Origin: Microtetraspora glauca
Lineage (GTDB): Bacteria > Actinomycetota > Actinomycetes > Streptosporangiales > Streptosporangiaceae
NCBI GenBank assembly: GCA_001570385.1
Contig: BBYL01000021.1
Span: 265,634 to 329,633, forward strand
Direction: 5' to 3'
Length of the DNA stretch: 64,000 nucleotides
The position numbers were made by a program, and so were the translations under genes. The notes under the pieces are model-generated. The model had not been told where the DNA came from. It worked only from the letters and a program-made list of their open reading frames with translations, and did not search any database. Of this stretch, positions 8,401-17,841 are shown piece by piece; the first letter of the stretch is position 1; every line of letters starts with the position of its first letter.

Positions 8401-9639
8401 TTGTCGTTTACGGGGATTCTGCGGCGTTCGGCGGTCAAAATACGAGAGGCGCGCGATAGTAGCCGCGCGCGGCACGCCGAGCCACGAAACGTACACGAGG
8501 TACGCATTCTCCTGTTGCACGCGAACGGGATGGGCGGAACGATCCGGACGGTGTTCAACCTCGCCGGATATCTCGCCCGGGAACACGACGTCGAAATCGT
8601 GAGCGTGGTCCGGGAGCGTGAGGAGCCGTTCTTCCCGGTCCCGCCGGGCGTCCGCATCCGCTACCTGGACGACCGCCTTCCCCGCAGGAAGGGGCTGCTG
8701 TCCCGCTTCCCCAGCAGGTTGATCCCCAAGGAGGAGGCGGCCCACCACTGGTTCACGCTGCGTACCGATCTCAAGCTCATCCGGTACATCCGCGGGCGGC
8801 GGCGCGGCGTCCTCATCGGAACCAGACCCGGCCTGAACCTGATCATGTCCCTGGTCGCGCCTCCGGAGATCATCACGATCGCTCAGGAGCACGGCAACCT
8901 GGGCGGTCACGGCCCTGAGCTGCGCAAGCAGATCACCCGCCGCTACGGCAGGCTCGACGCCGTGGTCACCCTGACGCAGTCCGACCTCCAGGCGTACGAG
9001 CGGGCACTCAAGACCCGGCCGCGCCTGCTCGCGCAGATGCCCAACGCGGTGACCAGGTTGAAGGGCGGCCTCTCCCCTCTGACCGCGAAGACCGTCGTCG
9101 CCGTCGGCCGTCTCACCTACGGAAAGGGCTACGACCTGCTGATCCGGGCGTGGGCGCATGTGGCGGCCCGGCATCCCGACTGGACGCTGCGCATCTTCGG
9201 CGACGGCCCCCGCCGCGAGAAGCTGCAGGCGGCGATCGACAAGCGGGAGCTGACCGCGAAGGTGCTGCTCATGGGATCGGTCGACGACGTCGGCAGCGAA
9301 CTCGCCCAGGCGTCGATGTACGTGCTCAGCTCGCGCCGTGAGGGCATGCCCATGGTCATCCTGGAAGCGATGAGCAAGGGCCTGCCCGTCGTGAGCTACG
9401 ACTGCCCGACCGGCCCCGCCGAGCTGATCACCCACGATCACGACGGACTGCTGGTCAAGCCGGAGAAGATCCACGCGATGGCCGACGCGATCTGCCTGCT
9501 CATCGAGGACGAGGAGCGACGCAGAAAGCTCGGCGCCAACGCCGCGGACAAGGCCGCGGGTTACGACATCGACGTCGTGGGAGCACGCTGGGAGGAACTC
9601 CTCCACGGCCTGACCGGGGACCCGGGCGGACAGCCCTGA
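8401..9639 (+). CDS. Glycosyltransferase family 4 (GT-B fold)
   Basis: A 412-residue glycosyltransferase. The N-terminal Rossmann half begins RILLLHANGMGGTIRTVFNL; the C-terminal GT1-type half holds VGRLTYGKGYDLLIRAW, FGDGPRR and the nucleotide-sugar EGMPMVILEAMSKG segment with its E-x7-E pattern (about residues 318-330). These GT4 features suggest transfer of an NDP-sugar to a lipid, teichoic-acid-like or polysaccharide acceptor. The start is taken as the TTG at 8401 after a weak GGGGAAG; a start nearer the first strand is possible. No partner genes adjoin it. Confidence 0.83.
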   Translation: MSFTGILRRSAVKIREARDSSRARHAEPRNVHEVRILLLHANGMGGTIRTVFNLAGYLAREHDVEIVSVVREREEPFFPVPPGVRIRYLDDRLPRRKGLLSRFPSRLIPKEEAAHHWFTLRTDLKLIRYIRGRRRGVLIGTRPGLNLIMSLVAPPEIITIAQEHGNLGGHGPELRKQITRRYGRLDAVVTLTQSDLQAYERALKTRPRLLAQMPNAVTRLKGGLSPLTAKTVVAVGRLTYGKGYDLLIRAWAHVAARHPDWTLRIFGDGPRREKLQAAIDKRELTAKVLLMGSVDDVGSELAQASMYVLSSRREGMPMVILEAMSKGLPVVSYDCPTGPAELITHDHDGLLVKPEKIHAMADAICLLIEDEERRRKLGANAADKAAGYDIDVVGARWEELLHGLTGDPGGQP

Positions 9640-9702
9640 CGCGCCTCCACCACTGCCACCCGCCGCCACCTCCTGACGTGTCCTCCCCCGGGTGCGGCGG
9701 GG

Positions 9703-10644
9703 TCAGGTCCCGTCGAGCAGTCGCCGCGCGAGGGCGCGCACCTCGTCCCGCAACTCCTCCGGCCTGATCACGGTGAAGCGCCAGCCGAGGCCCGCGAGCA
9801 GCTGGGCCATGCCGTCCAGCCGCTCGGCGCGGCCCGTCATGCGCACTCCCCCGTCGACCTCGGTGAGCGCCGCGACCGTCGGCGGGATGCGGCGCCGCGC
9901 CTCCTCGAGACTCGTCGCCAGCACGACCTCCACCTCGTGCCTGTACGGCACGCCCGCGAGGGACTCCAGCACGTGCGCGACGGGATCGAACCCGCCGGGT
10001 GCGGCGAAGTCGTCGTCGGTGACCTCCGCGCCGGACACCCGGTCCACGCGGAAGGTCCGCACCTCCCCGCTGCGGTGGTCGTGCCCGGTGACGTACCACC
10101 GGCCGGAATGGAAGACCAGCCCGTAGGGGTCGAGCGTCCGCTCGCTCTCGCTCCCCTGGTAGGAGCGGTAGGAGAGCCGCACCCGGCGGAGGCGCCTGGC
10201 CGCGTCGGCGAGTGTGAGCAGTGTGGCCGCGGCGGGGCGCGGGGCGTCCGCCGCCCGTGACGTCACGTCCACCGTCTCCTCGACCGCGCGTACGCGCTCG
10301 CGCAACGCCTCGGGCAGTACCCTTTGGATCTTGGCCAGCGCGCTCTCGGTGGCCGCCTCCCCCACCGACAGGCCGGTACGGCGGCCCGCGAGCAGGCCGA
10401 GGACGACGGCGGCCGCCTCGTCGTCGCCGAACATCAGCGGCGGCAGCTTGTACCCGGGCCGCAGCCGGTAGCCGCCGTAGCGCCCCCGCTCCGCCTCGAC
10501 CGGTACGCCCAGGTCGCCGAGCCTTACGGCATAGCGACGCACGGTGCGCTCGTCCACCTCCAGCCGGGCGGCGAGCTCGGGCCCGGTGATCCCCGGACGC
10601 GCCTGCAGCAGTTCGAGGAACGCCAGAACACGATTCGTGGACAT
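9703..10644 (-). CDS. WYL-domain transcriptional regulator (YafY/PafBC type)
   Basis: A 313-residue regulator. A DeoR-like winged helix (about 1-60, with ARLEVDERTVRRYAVRLGDL) is followed by the WYL ligand-sensing domain (about 140-210, containing GRWYVTGHD where WYL is conserved) and a C-terminal WCX region. The ATG at 10644 directly precedes the helix-turn-helix. It is transcribed away from the alpha/beta hydrolase gene; only 42 nt separate them, with a palindrome between, so it likely controls itself and the hydrolase. Confidence 0.88.
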   Translation of the reverse strand: MSTNRVLAFLELLQARPGITGPELAARLEVDERTVRRYAVRLGDLGVPVEAERGRYGGYRLRPGYKLPPLMFGDDEAAAVVLGLLAGRRTGLSVGEAATESALAKIQRVLPEALRERVRAVEETVDVTSRAADAPRPAAATLLTLADAARRLRRVRLSYRSYQGSESERTLDPYGLVFHSGRWYVTGHDHRSGEVRTFRVDRVSGAEVTDDDFAAPGGFDPVAHVLESLAGVPYRHEVEVVLATSLEEARRRIPPTVAALTEVDGGVRMTGRAERLDGMAQLLAGLGWRFTVIRPEELRDEVRALARRLLDGT

Positions 10645-10648
10645 ATCA

Positions 10649-10674
10649 GGACCGATTCTGACCTGATTCGGTTC
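10649..10674. promoter_or_regulatory. Imperfect palindrome between divergent regulator and hydrolase genes
   Basis: GGACCGATTC (10649-10658) and GATTCGGTTC (10665-10674) are inverted copies matching at 8 of 10 positions with 6 nt between. The site fills the middle of the 42-nt divergent gap and is the obvious operator for the WYL regulator. Confidence 0.5.
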
Positions 10675-10686
10675 TACTGTCGACCC

Positions 10687-11421
10687 ATGACGACATACGT
10701 ACTGGTTCCCGGTCTCTGGCTCGGCGCGTGGGTGTGGCAGGGCGTCGCGTCCGCACTGCGCGCGAGCGGCCACACCGCCTGTCCCGTGACGCTCACCGGC
10801 CTGGCCGACCGATCCCATCTGGCCTCGCCGGAGCTCACGCTCGACACCCACATCGACGACATCGCCAACCTGATCGCGTACGAGGATCTGCGCGACGTCG
10901 TGCTCGTCGGGCACAGCGGCGGCAGCGCGGCGGTGACCGGCGCGGCCGACCGGGTCGCGGACCGGATCGGCCGGGTGGTCTACCTGGAGGGCGGACCGGT
11001 GCCGGACGGCGTCGCCCCGATCGACATGATGGCGCGCGAGTTCGTCGAGGCCCGCCTCAAGGACGAATGGCGCTATCCCTTCCTGTCGTGGGACGACATG
11101 GAGGCGTCCGGATCCAGCCTCGACGGTCTTGGACCGGCGGAGTGCGAGCTGATGGCCTCGCGCGCGACCGACCACCCGCTGGGCACGATCAGCGGGCCGC
11201 TCCGCCTCACCGGCGCGTTCGACGCGCTGCCCAAGACCCTGATCAGCTGCTCATTCCCGCTCGACCAGGTCAGGGGTCTGATCGCCCAGGGGCACCCCTT
11301 CTTCGCGCCGCTGGCGGGACCGGAGTGGGAGCTGCGCGAGCTGCCCACCGGCCACTGGCCGATGCTCTCCCGCCCCGCCGACACGGCGGCGCTGCTCGCC
11401 GAGATCACGCCCGGGACCTGA
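10687..11421 (+). CDS. Alpha/beta hydrolase
   Basis: A 244-residue hydrolase of the compact esterase/salicylate-esterase-like group. It opens with YVLVPGLWLGAW, carries the nucleophile elbow VGHSGG (Ser near residue 78), and has a late GHWPM segment supplying the catalytic His. An acid residue before it completes a plausible triad. The substrate is unknown. Divergent pairing with the WYL regulator suggests small-molecule-inducible expression. Confidence 0.85.
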   Translation: MTTYVLVPGLWLGAWVWQGVASALRASGHTACPVTLTGLADRSHLASPELTLDTHIDDIANLIAYEDLRDVVLVGHSGGSAAVTGAADRVADRIGRVVYLEGGPVPDGVAPIDMMAREFVEARLKDEWRYPFLSWDDMEASGSSLDGLGPAECELMASRATDHPLGTISGPLRLTGAFDALPKTLISCSFPLDQVRGLIAQGHPFFAPLAGPEWELRELPTGHWPMLSRPADTAALLAEITPGT

Positions 11422-11533
11422 TCGGCGGGCCCGCCGCGCGGGCGCCGCGCACAGCACAGCAGGACATTTGTCCCACGGAACCCGGGATGCTTTTATCTAT
11501 GGGCGAAAGCCTCGCCTCCGTAGCGTTCTGACC

Positions 11534-12433
11534 ATGGAAAACGCAGTATCCCTGGCGAACGTCACCAAGACGTTCGGCGCGACCCGGGCCGTGGACGGGC
11601 TGACCCTCACCATCCCCCGGGGCCGGACCGTGGCCCTCCTCGGCCCCAACGGCGCGGGCAAGTCCACCGCGATCGGCATGCTCCTCGGGCTGTTCCCGCC
11701 CGACTCCGGAACGGTCTCCCTCTTCGGCCGCGACCCCGAGCAGGCCGTACGGCACGGCCGGGTGGGCGCCATGCCGCAGGAGGGCGGGATCATCACGAGG
11801 GTCACCGTCCGTGAACTCCTGTCCTTCGTCTCCCGGACCTATCGGGAACCGCTCCCGCTCGACCGGCTCCTCGCTCTCGCCCAGCTCACCGGGCTGCGCG
11901 ACCGGCGCGTGGACAGGCTTTCCGGCGGCCAGGCGCAGCGGGTCAGGTTCGCGATGGCCATCGCGGGCGACCCCGAGCTGATCGTCCTCGACGAGCCGAC
12001 CGCCGCGCTCGACGTCGAGGCCAGGCGCGAGCTCTGGGCGAGCATGCGCGGCTTCGCCGAGCGGGGCAGGACGATCCTGTTCTCCACGCACTACCTCGAG
12101 GAGGCGGACGAGCAGGCCGACCGGGTGATCGTGATCAACCGGGGCCGGGTGGCGGCGGACGGCACCAGTGCCGAGATCAAGCGCGAGGTGGCGCTGACCA
12201 CCGTCAGCGTGACCGTGGGCGGGGAGGCCGCCTGGCTGGGCCGGCTTCCCGGCGTGACCCGCATGGAGGTCGCCGGCGATCGGGCCCGCCTACACAGCTC
12301 CGACCCCGACGCGACCGTCATGGCCCTCGCCCGGGCGGGAGCCGTACGGGACATCGAGGTGACCCCGGCGGACCTGGAGGACGCCTTCGTCGCCCTCACC
12401 GCCACCAGACCGCTCGCGAAGGAGAACGCGTGA
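11534..12433 (+). CDS. ABC transporter ATP-binding protein (exporter type)
   Basis: A 299-residue nucleotide-binding subunit with Walker A GPNGAGKS, signature LSGGQ, Walker B LIVLDEPT and the switch His in FSTHYLEEAD. The domain sits at the N terminus and an extra C-terminal segment of about 80 residues follows, as in DrrA/NatA-type exporters. It overlaps the permease gene by 4 nt (GTGA), and both precede a kinase/regulator pair. The ATG at 11534 has no strong ribosome site. The transported compound is unknown; a role in lipid or drug export is inferred from the family. Confidence 0.92.
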   Translation: MENAVSLANVTKTFGATRAVDGLTLTIPRGRTVALLGPNGAGKSTAIGMLLGLFPPDSGTVSLFGRDPEQAVRHGRVGAMPQEGGIITRVTVRELLSFVSRTYREPLPLDRLLALAQLTGLRDRRVDRLSGGQAQRVRFAMAIAGDPELIVLDEPTAALDVEARRELWASMRGFAERGRTILFSTHYLEEADEQADRVIVINRGRVAADGTSAEIKREVALTTVSVTVGGEAAWLGRLPGVTRMEVAGDRARLHSSDPDATVMALARAGAVRDIEVTPADLEDAFVALTATRPLAKENA

Positions 12434-13158
12434 TGTGGGGATATATCCGGCTGGAGCTGATCAGGTCCGTGAGGGACGGCGGCTACATCGTCTTCGGCGT
12501 GGTCATGCCCGTCGTGATGTACCTGCTCTTCACCAACCTCGGTCTGGCACAGGGCGACAAGCACGACGCGGCGATCTTCACGATGGTCAGCATGGCCGCC
12601 TACGGCGCGCTGGGCAGCGCGTTCAACAACGGCAGCGGCATCGCGGAGGACCGCGCGGCGGGCTGGCTGCGCCAGCTCAGGCTCACCCCGATGACGCCCG
12701 CTCAGGTCGTCGCCGGAAAGGTCGCCACCGGCGTGCTGGGCGTCGTCCCGAGCATCGCCGCCGTCCTGCTCACCGGTGCGCTGGTCAACCACGTCACCCT
12801 CACTCCGGGCCAGTGGCTGGAGATCATCGTGCTGCTGTGGGTCGGGACCGTACCCTTCTCCCTGCTCGGCCTGGGCAACGGATACCGCCTGACCGGGCAG
12901 ACCGCGGCGATGGCCAACCTCGCCACGATGCTGGGCCTGTCCATCCTCGGCGGCCTGTGGATCCCGGTCACCGGGTTCCCCGGCTGGCTGCGCGCGATCT
13001 CGGAGTGGACGCCGTCCAACAGCTACGCCGCGCTCTCCTGGCACGCCGCGTTCGGCGAGGCGCCCGCCCTCCGCGAGATCGCGATCCTGGCCGGCTGGCT
13101 GGTCGTCTTCGGCCTCTACGCCATGTACGGTTACCGCCGTGCGGGCAAGACAGCCTGA
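12430..13158 (+). CDS. ABC-2 type permease
   Basis: A 242-residue integral membrane subunit with about six hydrophobic segments and the ABC-2 layout: N-terminal helix, a cytosolic region with EDRAAGWLRQLRLTPM, then paired helices. It is translationally coupled to the ATPase gene and should form the exporter channel with it. Confidence 0.9.
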   Translation: MMWGYIRLELIRSVRDGGYIVFGVVMPVVMYLLFTNLGLAQGDKHDAAIFTMVSMAAYGALGSAFNNGSGIAEDRAAGWLRQLRLTPMTPAQVVAGKVATGVLGVVPSIAAVLLTGALVNHVTLTPGQWLEIIVLLWVGTVPFSLLGLGNGYRLTGQTAAMANLATMLGLSILGGLWIPVTGFPGWLRAISEWTPSNSYAALSWHAAFGEAPALREIAILAGWLVVFGLYAMYGYRRAGKTA

Positions 13159-13168
13159 AGAGCGGCAG

Positions 13169-14302
13169 ATGGGCGCAAACCCGGCCTCCGACCGAGATAC
13201 CTGGCTGAACCCGCTCAGCGAGGGGGAGCGCGGCCCGGACGCCAAGGGCATGTACGTATGGGTCCTGCTCACCACCGGCGGGGTGTGGGACATCGCGCAC
13301 GGGCGCTCCCATCCGCTCTGGCTCGCCTGGACCGCGGTGGGTCTCACGACCGCGCTGTACATCGTGACGATCCGCCTCGCCTTCGCCGACAACCGCCGGG
13401 CACGGCGCCTCTGGCTGCCCCTGCTGGCCGTGGTCGTTCTCCCGAGCGCCGCCGCGTTCGGCGACAACTGGCTCTACCTCCTGCTCGTCCTGGCGGTCGC
13501 GCTCGGTGTGACCGTCAGGAACAGGACGATGCCGTTCCTGCTGTTCGTGCTCTGCGCCTCCGCCGCCGCGATCGCGTGGTGGCGGGGAGCCGGACTCGCG
13601 GCCGTCCTCACCCTGGACTGGGGCATCTTCTGCTCGGGCCTGATCCCCGCGATGATCATCCGCTTGTGGGAGGCCATCCGCGAGCTCCAGCGCACCCGGC
13701 AGGAGCTCGCCGAGGCGGCGGTCACCGAGGAGCGGCTGCGCTTCTCCCGCGACCTGCACGACCTCCTCGGCCACACCCTGTCGGTCATCGTCGTCAAGGC
13801 CGAGGCCGTACGCCGCCTGATCCCCAGGGACACCGAGGCGGCGGCCGGGCAGGCCGCCGACATCGAGCGGATCGGGCGCGAGGCGCTGACCGAGGTTCGC
13901 GCCGCCGTCACCGGCTACCGGGGCCGCGGCCTGGCCGCCGAACTGGACTCCGCGCGTACGGCGCTGGCCGACGCCGGGATCGCCCTCACGATCCGCACAC
14001 CGTCCCTGGACCTCCCACCCGAGACGGACGCGCTGCTCGGCTGGGCCGTACGAGAAGGGGTGACGAACGTGATCCGGCACAGCGGGGCGACCCGGTGCGA
14101 GATCGAACTGGACGAGGGGATGGTGCTGCGCGTCACGGACGACGGCGGCGGCCTCCCCGGCAGGAACGACCAGACGCGGCCGCGAGGACAGGGAAACGGC
14201 CTCACAGGTCTGCGTGAGCGGGTCCGGGCGGCCGGCGGGCGGCTGTCCACCGACTCCCCGCCCTCCGGCGGGTTCCGGCTGCAGGTGAGCCTGAACGCAT
14301 GA
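13169..14302 (+). CDS. Sensor histidine kinase (DesK/NarL type)
   Basis: A 377-residue kinase with four to five membrane helices (about 22-160), a HisKA_3 dimerisation helix with RDLHDLLGH (phosphorylated His197) and a C-terminal HATPase domain with GLTGLRERV. There is no large outer loop, so it probably senses a signal within the membrane, as DesK does. The ATG at 13169, 10 nt after the permease stop, is preferred over an upstream in-frame start that lies inside the permease gene. It overlaps the response regulator gene by 4 nt, forming a four-gene unit with the ABC exporter it probably controls. Confidence 0.9.
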   Translation: MGANPASDRDTWLNPLSEGERGPDAKGMYVWVLLTTGGVWDIAHGRSHPLWLAWTAVGLTTALYIVTIRLAFADNRRARRLWLPLLAVVVLPSAAAFGDNWLYLLLVLAVALGVTVRNRTMPFLLFVLCASAAAIAWWRGAGLAAVLTLDWGIFCSGLIPAMIIRLWEAIRELQRTRQELAEAAVTEERLRFSRDLHDLLGHTLSVIVVKAEAVRRLIPRDTEAAAGQAADIERIGREALTEVRAAVTGYRGRGLAAELDSARTALADAGIALTIRTPSLDLPPETDALLGWAVREGVTNVIRHSGATRCEIELDEGMVLRVTDDGGGLPGRNDQTRPRGQGNGLTGLRERVRAAGGRLSTDSPPSGGFRLQVSLNA

Positions 14303-14904
14303 TCAGGGTCCTGCTGGCCGAGGACCAGGGCATGATGCGCGGCGCGCTCGCCCTGCTGCTCGGCCTCGAAGAAGACATCGAGATCGTCGCCCAGGTGCCG
14401 ACCGGGGACGGCGTGCTCCCGGCGGCGCTGCGCGAGCGGCCGGACGTCGCGCTCCTGGACATCGAGATGCCCGGGAAGAGCGGCCTCGACGCCGCCGCCG
14501 AGCTGCGCGAACACCTCCCGGAGTGCCGGGTGCTGATCCTGACGACGTTCGGGCGGCCCGGCTACCTCCGGCGGGCGATGGAGGCGGGCGCGTACGGCTT
14601 CCTCGTGAAGGACGGGCCGGTCGAGGAGTTGGCCGCGGCGATCCGCCGGGTCCTGGGCGGCGAGCGGGTCATCGACCCCGCGCTCGCGGCGGCGGCGCTC
14701 AGCACCGGGCCGAGCCCGCTCACCGACCGGGAGCGTGACGTGCTCGCCGCCGCCGGCGACGGCTCCACGATCGCCGACGTCGCCACCCGGTTGCACCTCT
14801 CGGAGAGCACCGTGCGCAACTACCTGTCGTCGGCGATCGGCAAGACCGGCACCCGCAACCGGATCGAGGCGGCGCGCCAGGCCAGGCACAACGGCTGGCT
14901 CTGA
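14299..14904 (+). CDS. LuxR-family response regulator
   Basis: A 201-residue regulator: a receiver domain with phosphoacceptor Asp54 (LLDIEMPG) and conserved Lys in LVKDGP, then a C-terminal LuxR helix-turn-helix (about 140-195, DVATRLHLSESTVRNYLS). It is coupled to the kinase gene by an ATGA overlap. It likely activates or represses the ABC exporter operon. Confidence 0.92.
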   Translation: MIRVLLAEDQGMMRGALALLLGLEEDIEIVAQVPTGDGVLPAALRERPDVALLDIEMPGKSGLDAAAELREHLPECRVLILTTFGRPGYLRRAMEAGAYGFLVKDGPVEELAAAIRRVLGGERVIDPALAAAALSTGPSPLTDRERDVLAAAGDGSTIADVATRLHLSESTVRNYLSSAIGKTGTRNRIEAARQARHNGWL

Positions 14905-14963
14905 CCCGCGCCGCGCCCACCGCTCCGGCGCCCGGCACAACCTGAGGCGCGTTCTGGCGACGG

Positions 14964-15773
14964 TCACACGAGCGCGCCGCCGGAGAACGCCGCGTCGAAC
15001 GTCACCTTGGCGAGTGCCCGCTGGCCGTCGCCGCTGGGATGGAAGTAGTCCCACGCGCTCACGTGCTTGAGCGTGTACGGGAAGGAGAAGACGGCGCCGC
15101 CGTCATAACGGCAGGCCGGGCCGTACGCCAGGCAGGACTCCCCCAGCCGCTCGTTGTACGCCATGACCCGCGCCCTGACCCGCTCGCGCCGGAGCCGGTC
15201 CTTCCGCGCGGTCGAGGAGGGCTCGGCCAGCATCGACGGGCAGATGTGCCCGACCGTCCAGAAGGCCCGCGCGACCATGCTCGCCTTCCCCACCGACCAC
15301 AGCCGCTGGAGGTCGGGGATGCTGCCGACGATCACCCGCGCGCCGGTCGGCCGCAGCACGGCGAGCGCCTCGTCCACGCGCCGCCCGAAGACGTCCACGG
15401 GCGTCATGTCCTTCTCCGAGCCCACGCACGCGTCCTGCGCGCCGATCAGGATCGTGACGTACGCGGCGCCCTTCGCGACCGCCGCGCGGGCCTGCCCGGC
15501 GAGGTCCGCGCTCGTCGATCCCGGGACCGCGAGGTTCACGTTGTGTCCCGCTACCGCCGGGACCAGTTCGCGCAACCGCAGATAGTGGCTGTTCACCTCG
15601 GCGTCGTCCCCGGTGGACCAGGACCGTGAGGCGCAGGAGACGTACCAGCCGCAGGCGTTGAACCCGGCGCTGATCGAGTCGCCCAGCGCCGCCATCACCA
15701 CCGGACTGGTCTGGGCGTACGCCGTGCCCGGCAGCAGGAGGGCCGCGACGGCGAGAACGGACGCGATCTTCAT
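14964..15773 (-). CDS. Secreted SGNH/GDSL hydrolase
   Basis: A 269-residue exported esterase/lipase. A Sec signal peptide ends near AYAQT. Block I is GDSISAG with the nucleophile Ser, the oxyanion Gly is in VPGSTSADL, Asn/Gln-type block III appears as IGAQDACV, and the Asp/His pair is in DYFHPSGDG. Block III has Q where most members have N (GxND). Several cysteines suggest disulfides outside the cell, as in the Streptomyces SGNH lipases. It stands alone, convergent with the two-component operon. Confidence 0.87.
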   Translation of the reverse strand: MKIASVLAVAALLLPGTAYAQTSPVVMAALGDSISAGFNACGWYVSCASRSWSTGDDAEVNSHYLRLRELVPAVAGHNVNLAVPGSTSADLAGQARAAVAKGAAYVTILIGAQDACVGSEKDMTPVDVFGRRVDEALAVLRPTGARVIVGSIPDLQRLWSVGKASMVARAFWTVGHICPSMLAEPSSTARKDRLRRERVRARVMAYNERLGESCLAYGPACRYDGGAVFSFPYTLKHVSAWDYFHPSGDGQRALAKVTFDAAFSGGALV

Positions 15774-15925
15774 GCGCCCAAAGGTAGGGAGCCTCGCCTG
15801 GCCTGCTCCATCACCTCCGGGGAAGGCGTGTCTTCCGTGACCAACTTCCTATCACCGCTTGACAAGGGGTCCCGCGAAGGGGGGCTCATGTCGAACACGT
15901 TCAGTTTCTGCGTAAAGTGGTTCAA

Positions 15926-17155
15926 GTGAGTGTCGCTCTCATCCGCCCCCTCGTGGTGCGCACGGTCTCCGTCAGCGATCCCGGAGATCTCGTCTCCTGC
16001 CTGCCTGACGCCGCGCCGTACGCGTGGATCCGGCACGGAGAAGGGCTCGTGGGCTGGGGCGAAGCCGCCCGCGCCACGATCCCCCCGGGCCCGGACCGGT
16101 TCCGCCGGGCCCGTGACTGGGTGTCGTCGCTCTTCCGGGACGCGCGCATCGACGACGACGTGGAGACGCCCGGCTCCGGGCCCGTCGCCTTCGGTTCGTT
16201 CACCTTCGAGGCGGACGCCCCCGGGTCGACCCTCGTCGTCCCGCGCGTGGTGCTCGCCCGCAGGGGCGGCCGCGCCTGGCTCACCACGATCGGTGCGGAC
16301 GATCACAGCCCCGAGCTCAGGACACCTCCCACCCCGCCGGGCCGCATCCGGTACGGCGACGGCTCGCTGACCGCTCCCGAATGGCAGCACGCAGTCGCCA
16401 GGGCCGTCCAGCAGATCAACGACGGAAGGCTCGACAAGGTCGTCCTGGCCCGCGACCTGACGGCCGTCGCCGAGAACGACATCGACGTCCGGGTCCTGCT
16501 GTCACGGCTGTCCGCCCGCTATCCCGAGTGCTACACCTTCTCGGTGGACGGCCTCACCGGCGCGACACCGGAACTGCTGGTCCGGCACCGGGGCAACGCC
16601 ATCGAGTCGCTCGTCCTCGCCGGGACCACCCCGCGCGCCGACGAGCCCGCCGAGGACCTGGCCCGAGGCGCGGCCCTGTACGCGTCGCCGAAGGACCGGT
16701 ACGAGCACGTCTGCGCCGTCAGCTCGGTCAGGGAGGCCCTCGCTCCCCTGTGCTCCACGCTCGACGTGCCGGACGAACCCGAGTTGCTCGTGCTGCCCAA
16801 CGTGCAGCACCTCGCCAGCCGGGTCAGCGGCCGGCTGTCCGACGGCGCCTCCGTCCTCGACGTGGTGGCGGCGATGCACCCGACGGCGGCGGTCGGCGGC
16901 ACGCCCACCGGCACCGCCCTCGACGTCATCCGCGAGTTGGAGGGCATGGACCGCGGCGGCTACGCCGGGCCCGTGGGCTGGATCGACGCCAGGGGCGACG
17001 GCGAATGGGGCATCGCCCTGCGCTGCGCGCAGATCTCCGGCAACCGCGCCCGCCTTTTCGCCGGGTGCGGCATCATGGGCGACTCCGACCCGGTCGCGGA
17101 ACTCGCCGAGGCCCACGCCAAGTTCCGCGTCATGCGCTCCGCTCTGGAGAGCTGA
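15926..17155 (+). CDS. menF: Isochorismate synthase
   Basis: Converts chorismate to isochorismate, the first step of classical menaquinone synthesis. The roughly 409-residue protein has the chorismate-binding domain blocks: KVVLARDL, GATPELLV, AGTTPRA, NVQHLASRVSG, HPTAAVGGTPT and GCGIMGDSDP. It could also be a siderophore-type isochorismate synthase, but menD, menC, menB and menE lie within 9 kb. Two GTG starts are possible, 15917 and 15926. I prefer 15926 because a TAAAGT box at 15913-15918 would start transcription near it, giving a leaderless mRNA. The 3-prime end overlaps the convergent YigZ gene by 26 nt. Confidence 0.88.
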   Translation: MSVALIRPLVVRTVSVSDPGDLVSCLPDAAPYAWIRHGEGLVGWGEAARATIPPGPDRFRRARDWVSSLFRDARIDDDVETPGSGPVAFGSFTFEADAPGSTLVVPRVVLARRGGRAWLTTIGADDHSPELRTPPTPPGRIRYGDGSLTAPEWQHAVARAVQQINDGRLDKVVLARDLTAVAENDIDVRVLLSRLSARYPECYTFSVDGLTGATPELLVRHRGNAIESLVLAGTTPRADEPAEDLARGAALYASPKDRYEHVCAVSSVREALAPLCSTLDVPDEPELLVLPNVQHLASRVSGRLSDGASVLDVVAAMHPTAAVGGTPTGTALDVIRELEGMDRGGYAGPVGWIDARGDGEWGIALRCAQISGNRARLFAGCGIMGDSDPVAELAEAHAKFRVMRSALES

Positions 17156-17780
17156 CCGCCCGGTCCTCCCTGAGGTGGACGCCATCGCCCGGAAGGGCGA
17201 TGGCCCGCCCCGCCGTCACGCCCGCGAGCCAGCGGGCGAACCCGCCCCGCGCGTCGTCGGCGACCGCCACCTCGAACGTGACGTCCGCGCCGTAGTCCAC
17301 GGCCCGGACGGGGTACGGCGAGGCGCGCAGGTCGTTCTCCAGCCGCCCCGAGTGCGCGTGGTCGACCACCACTGACATGATCGTCGCCGGGACCATCCGC
17401 ACGCTCGTCGCGCGGTCGAGCGCCTCCCCCACGGCGCCGCCGTACGCCCGGACCAGGCCGCCCGCCCCGAGCAGCACGCCGCCGAAGTAGCGGGTGACCA
17501 CGGCCACGACGTCGGCGAAGCCGCGCCGGTTGAGCACCTCCAGCATCGGCGTGCCCGCCGTACCGCCCGGCTCCCCGTCGTCGTCGGCCTTCTGTGCCCG
17601 CGACCCGATCACGTATGCCGTGCAGTTGTGGTTGGCGTCGCCGTACAACCGCCTGCGGCCGGCGATGAACGCCCTGGCGTCCTCCTCCGTCCCCACAGGA
17701 GCGAGCGCGCAGATGAACCGCGAGCGGCGAACCTCGGTCTCGTGCTCGATGGGATCGGTGATGGTCAGGTAGGAGGGCAT
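17130..17780 (-). CDS. YigZ/IMPACT family protein
   Basis: A 216-residue member of the UPF0029 (Impact N-terminal) family with C-terminal DUF1949-type extension. The family blocks SRFICAL, DANHNCTAYVIG, DDDGEPGGTAGTPML and TRYFGGVLLGAGGLVRAYG are all present. The role is unclear in bacteria; the eukaryotic homologue modulates translation control. The end overlaps menF on the opposite strand by 26 nt. The ATG at 17780 is used; a GTG lies one codon upstream. Confidence 0.88.
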   Translation of the reverse strand: MPSYLTITDPIEHETEVRRSRFICALAPVGTEEDARAFIAGRRRLYGDANHNCTAYVIGSRAQKADDDGEPGGTAGTPMLEVLNRRGFADVVAVVTRYFGGVLLGAGGLVRAYGGAVGEALDRATSVRMVPATIMSVVVDHAHSGRLENDLRASPYPVRAVDYGADVTFEVAVADDARGGFARWLAGVTAGRAIALPGDGVHLREDRAVSSPERSA

Positions 17781-17841
17781 CACGCCAGCGTAGCCAGCCC
17801 AGCGCCTTTACAATGTAGATTCATTACACCGCGGGGTCCGC

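Noticed and set aside
15859..15887. A TTGACA -35 box ahead of menF
   Set aside because: No matching -10 at 16-19 nt spacing. The TAAAGT box nearer the gene is a better candidate.
15890..15906. A LexA-like site upstream of menF
   Set aside because: The half sites are two bases apart instead of four, and one arm is imperfect, so it does not fit the consensus.
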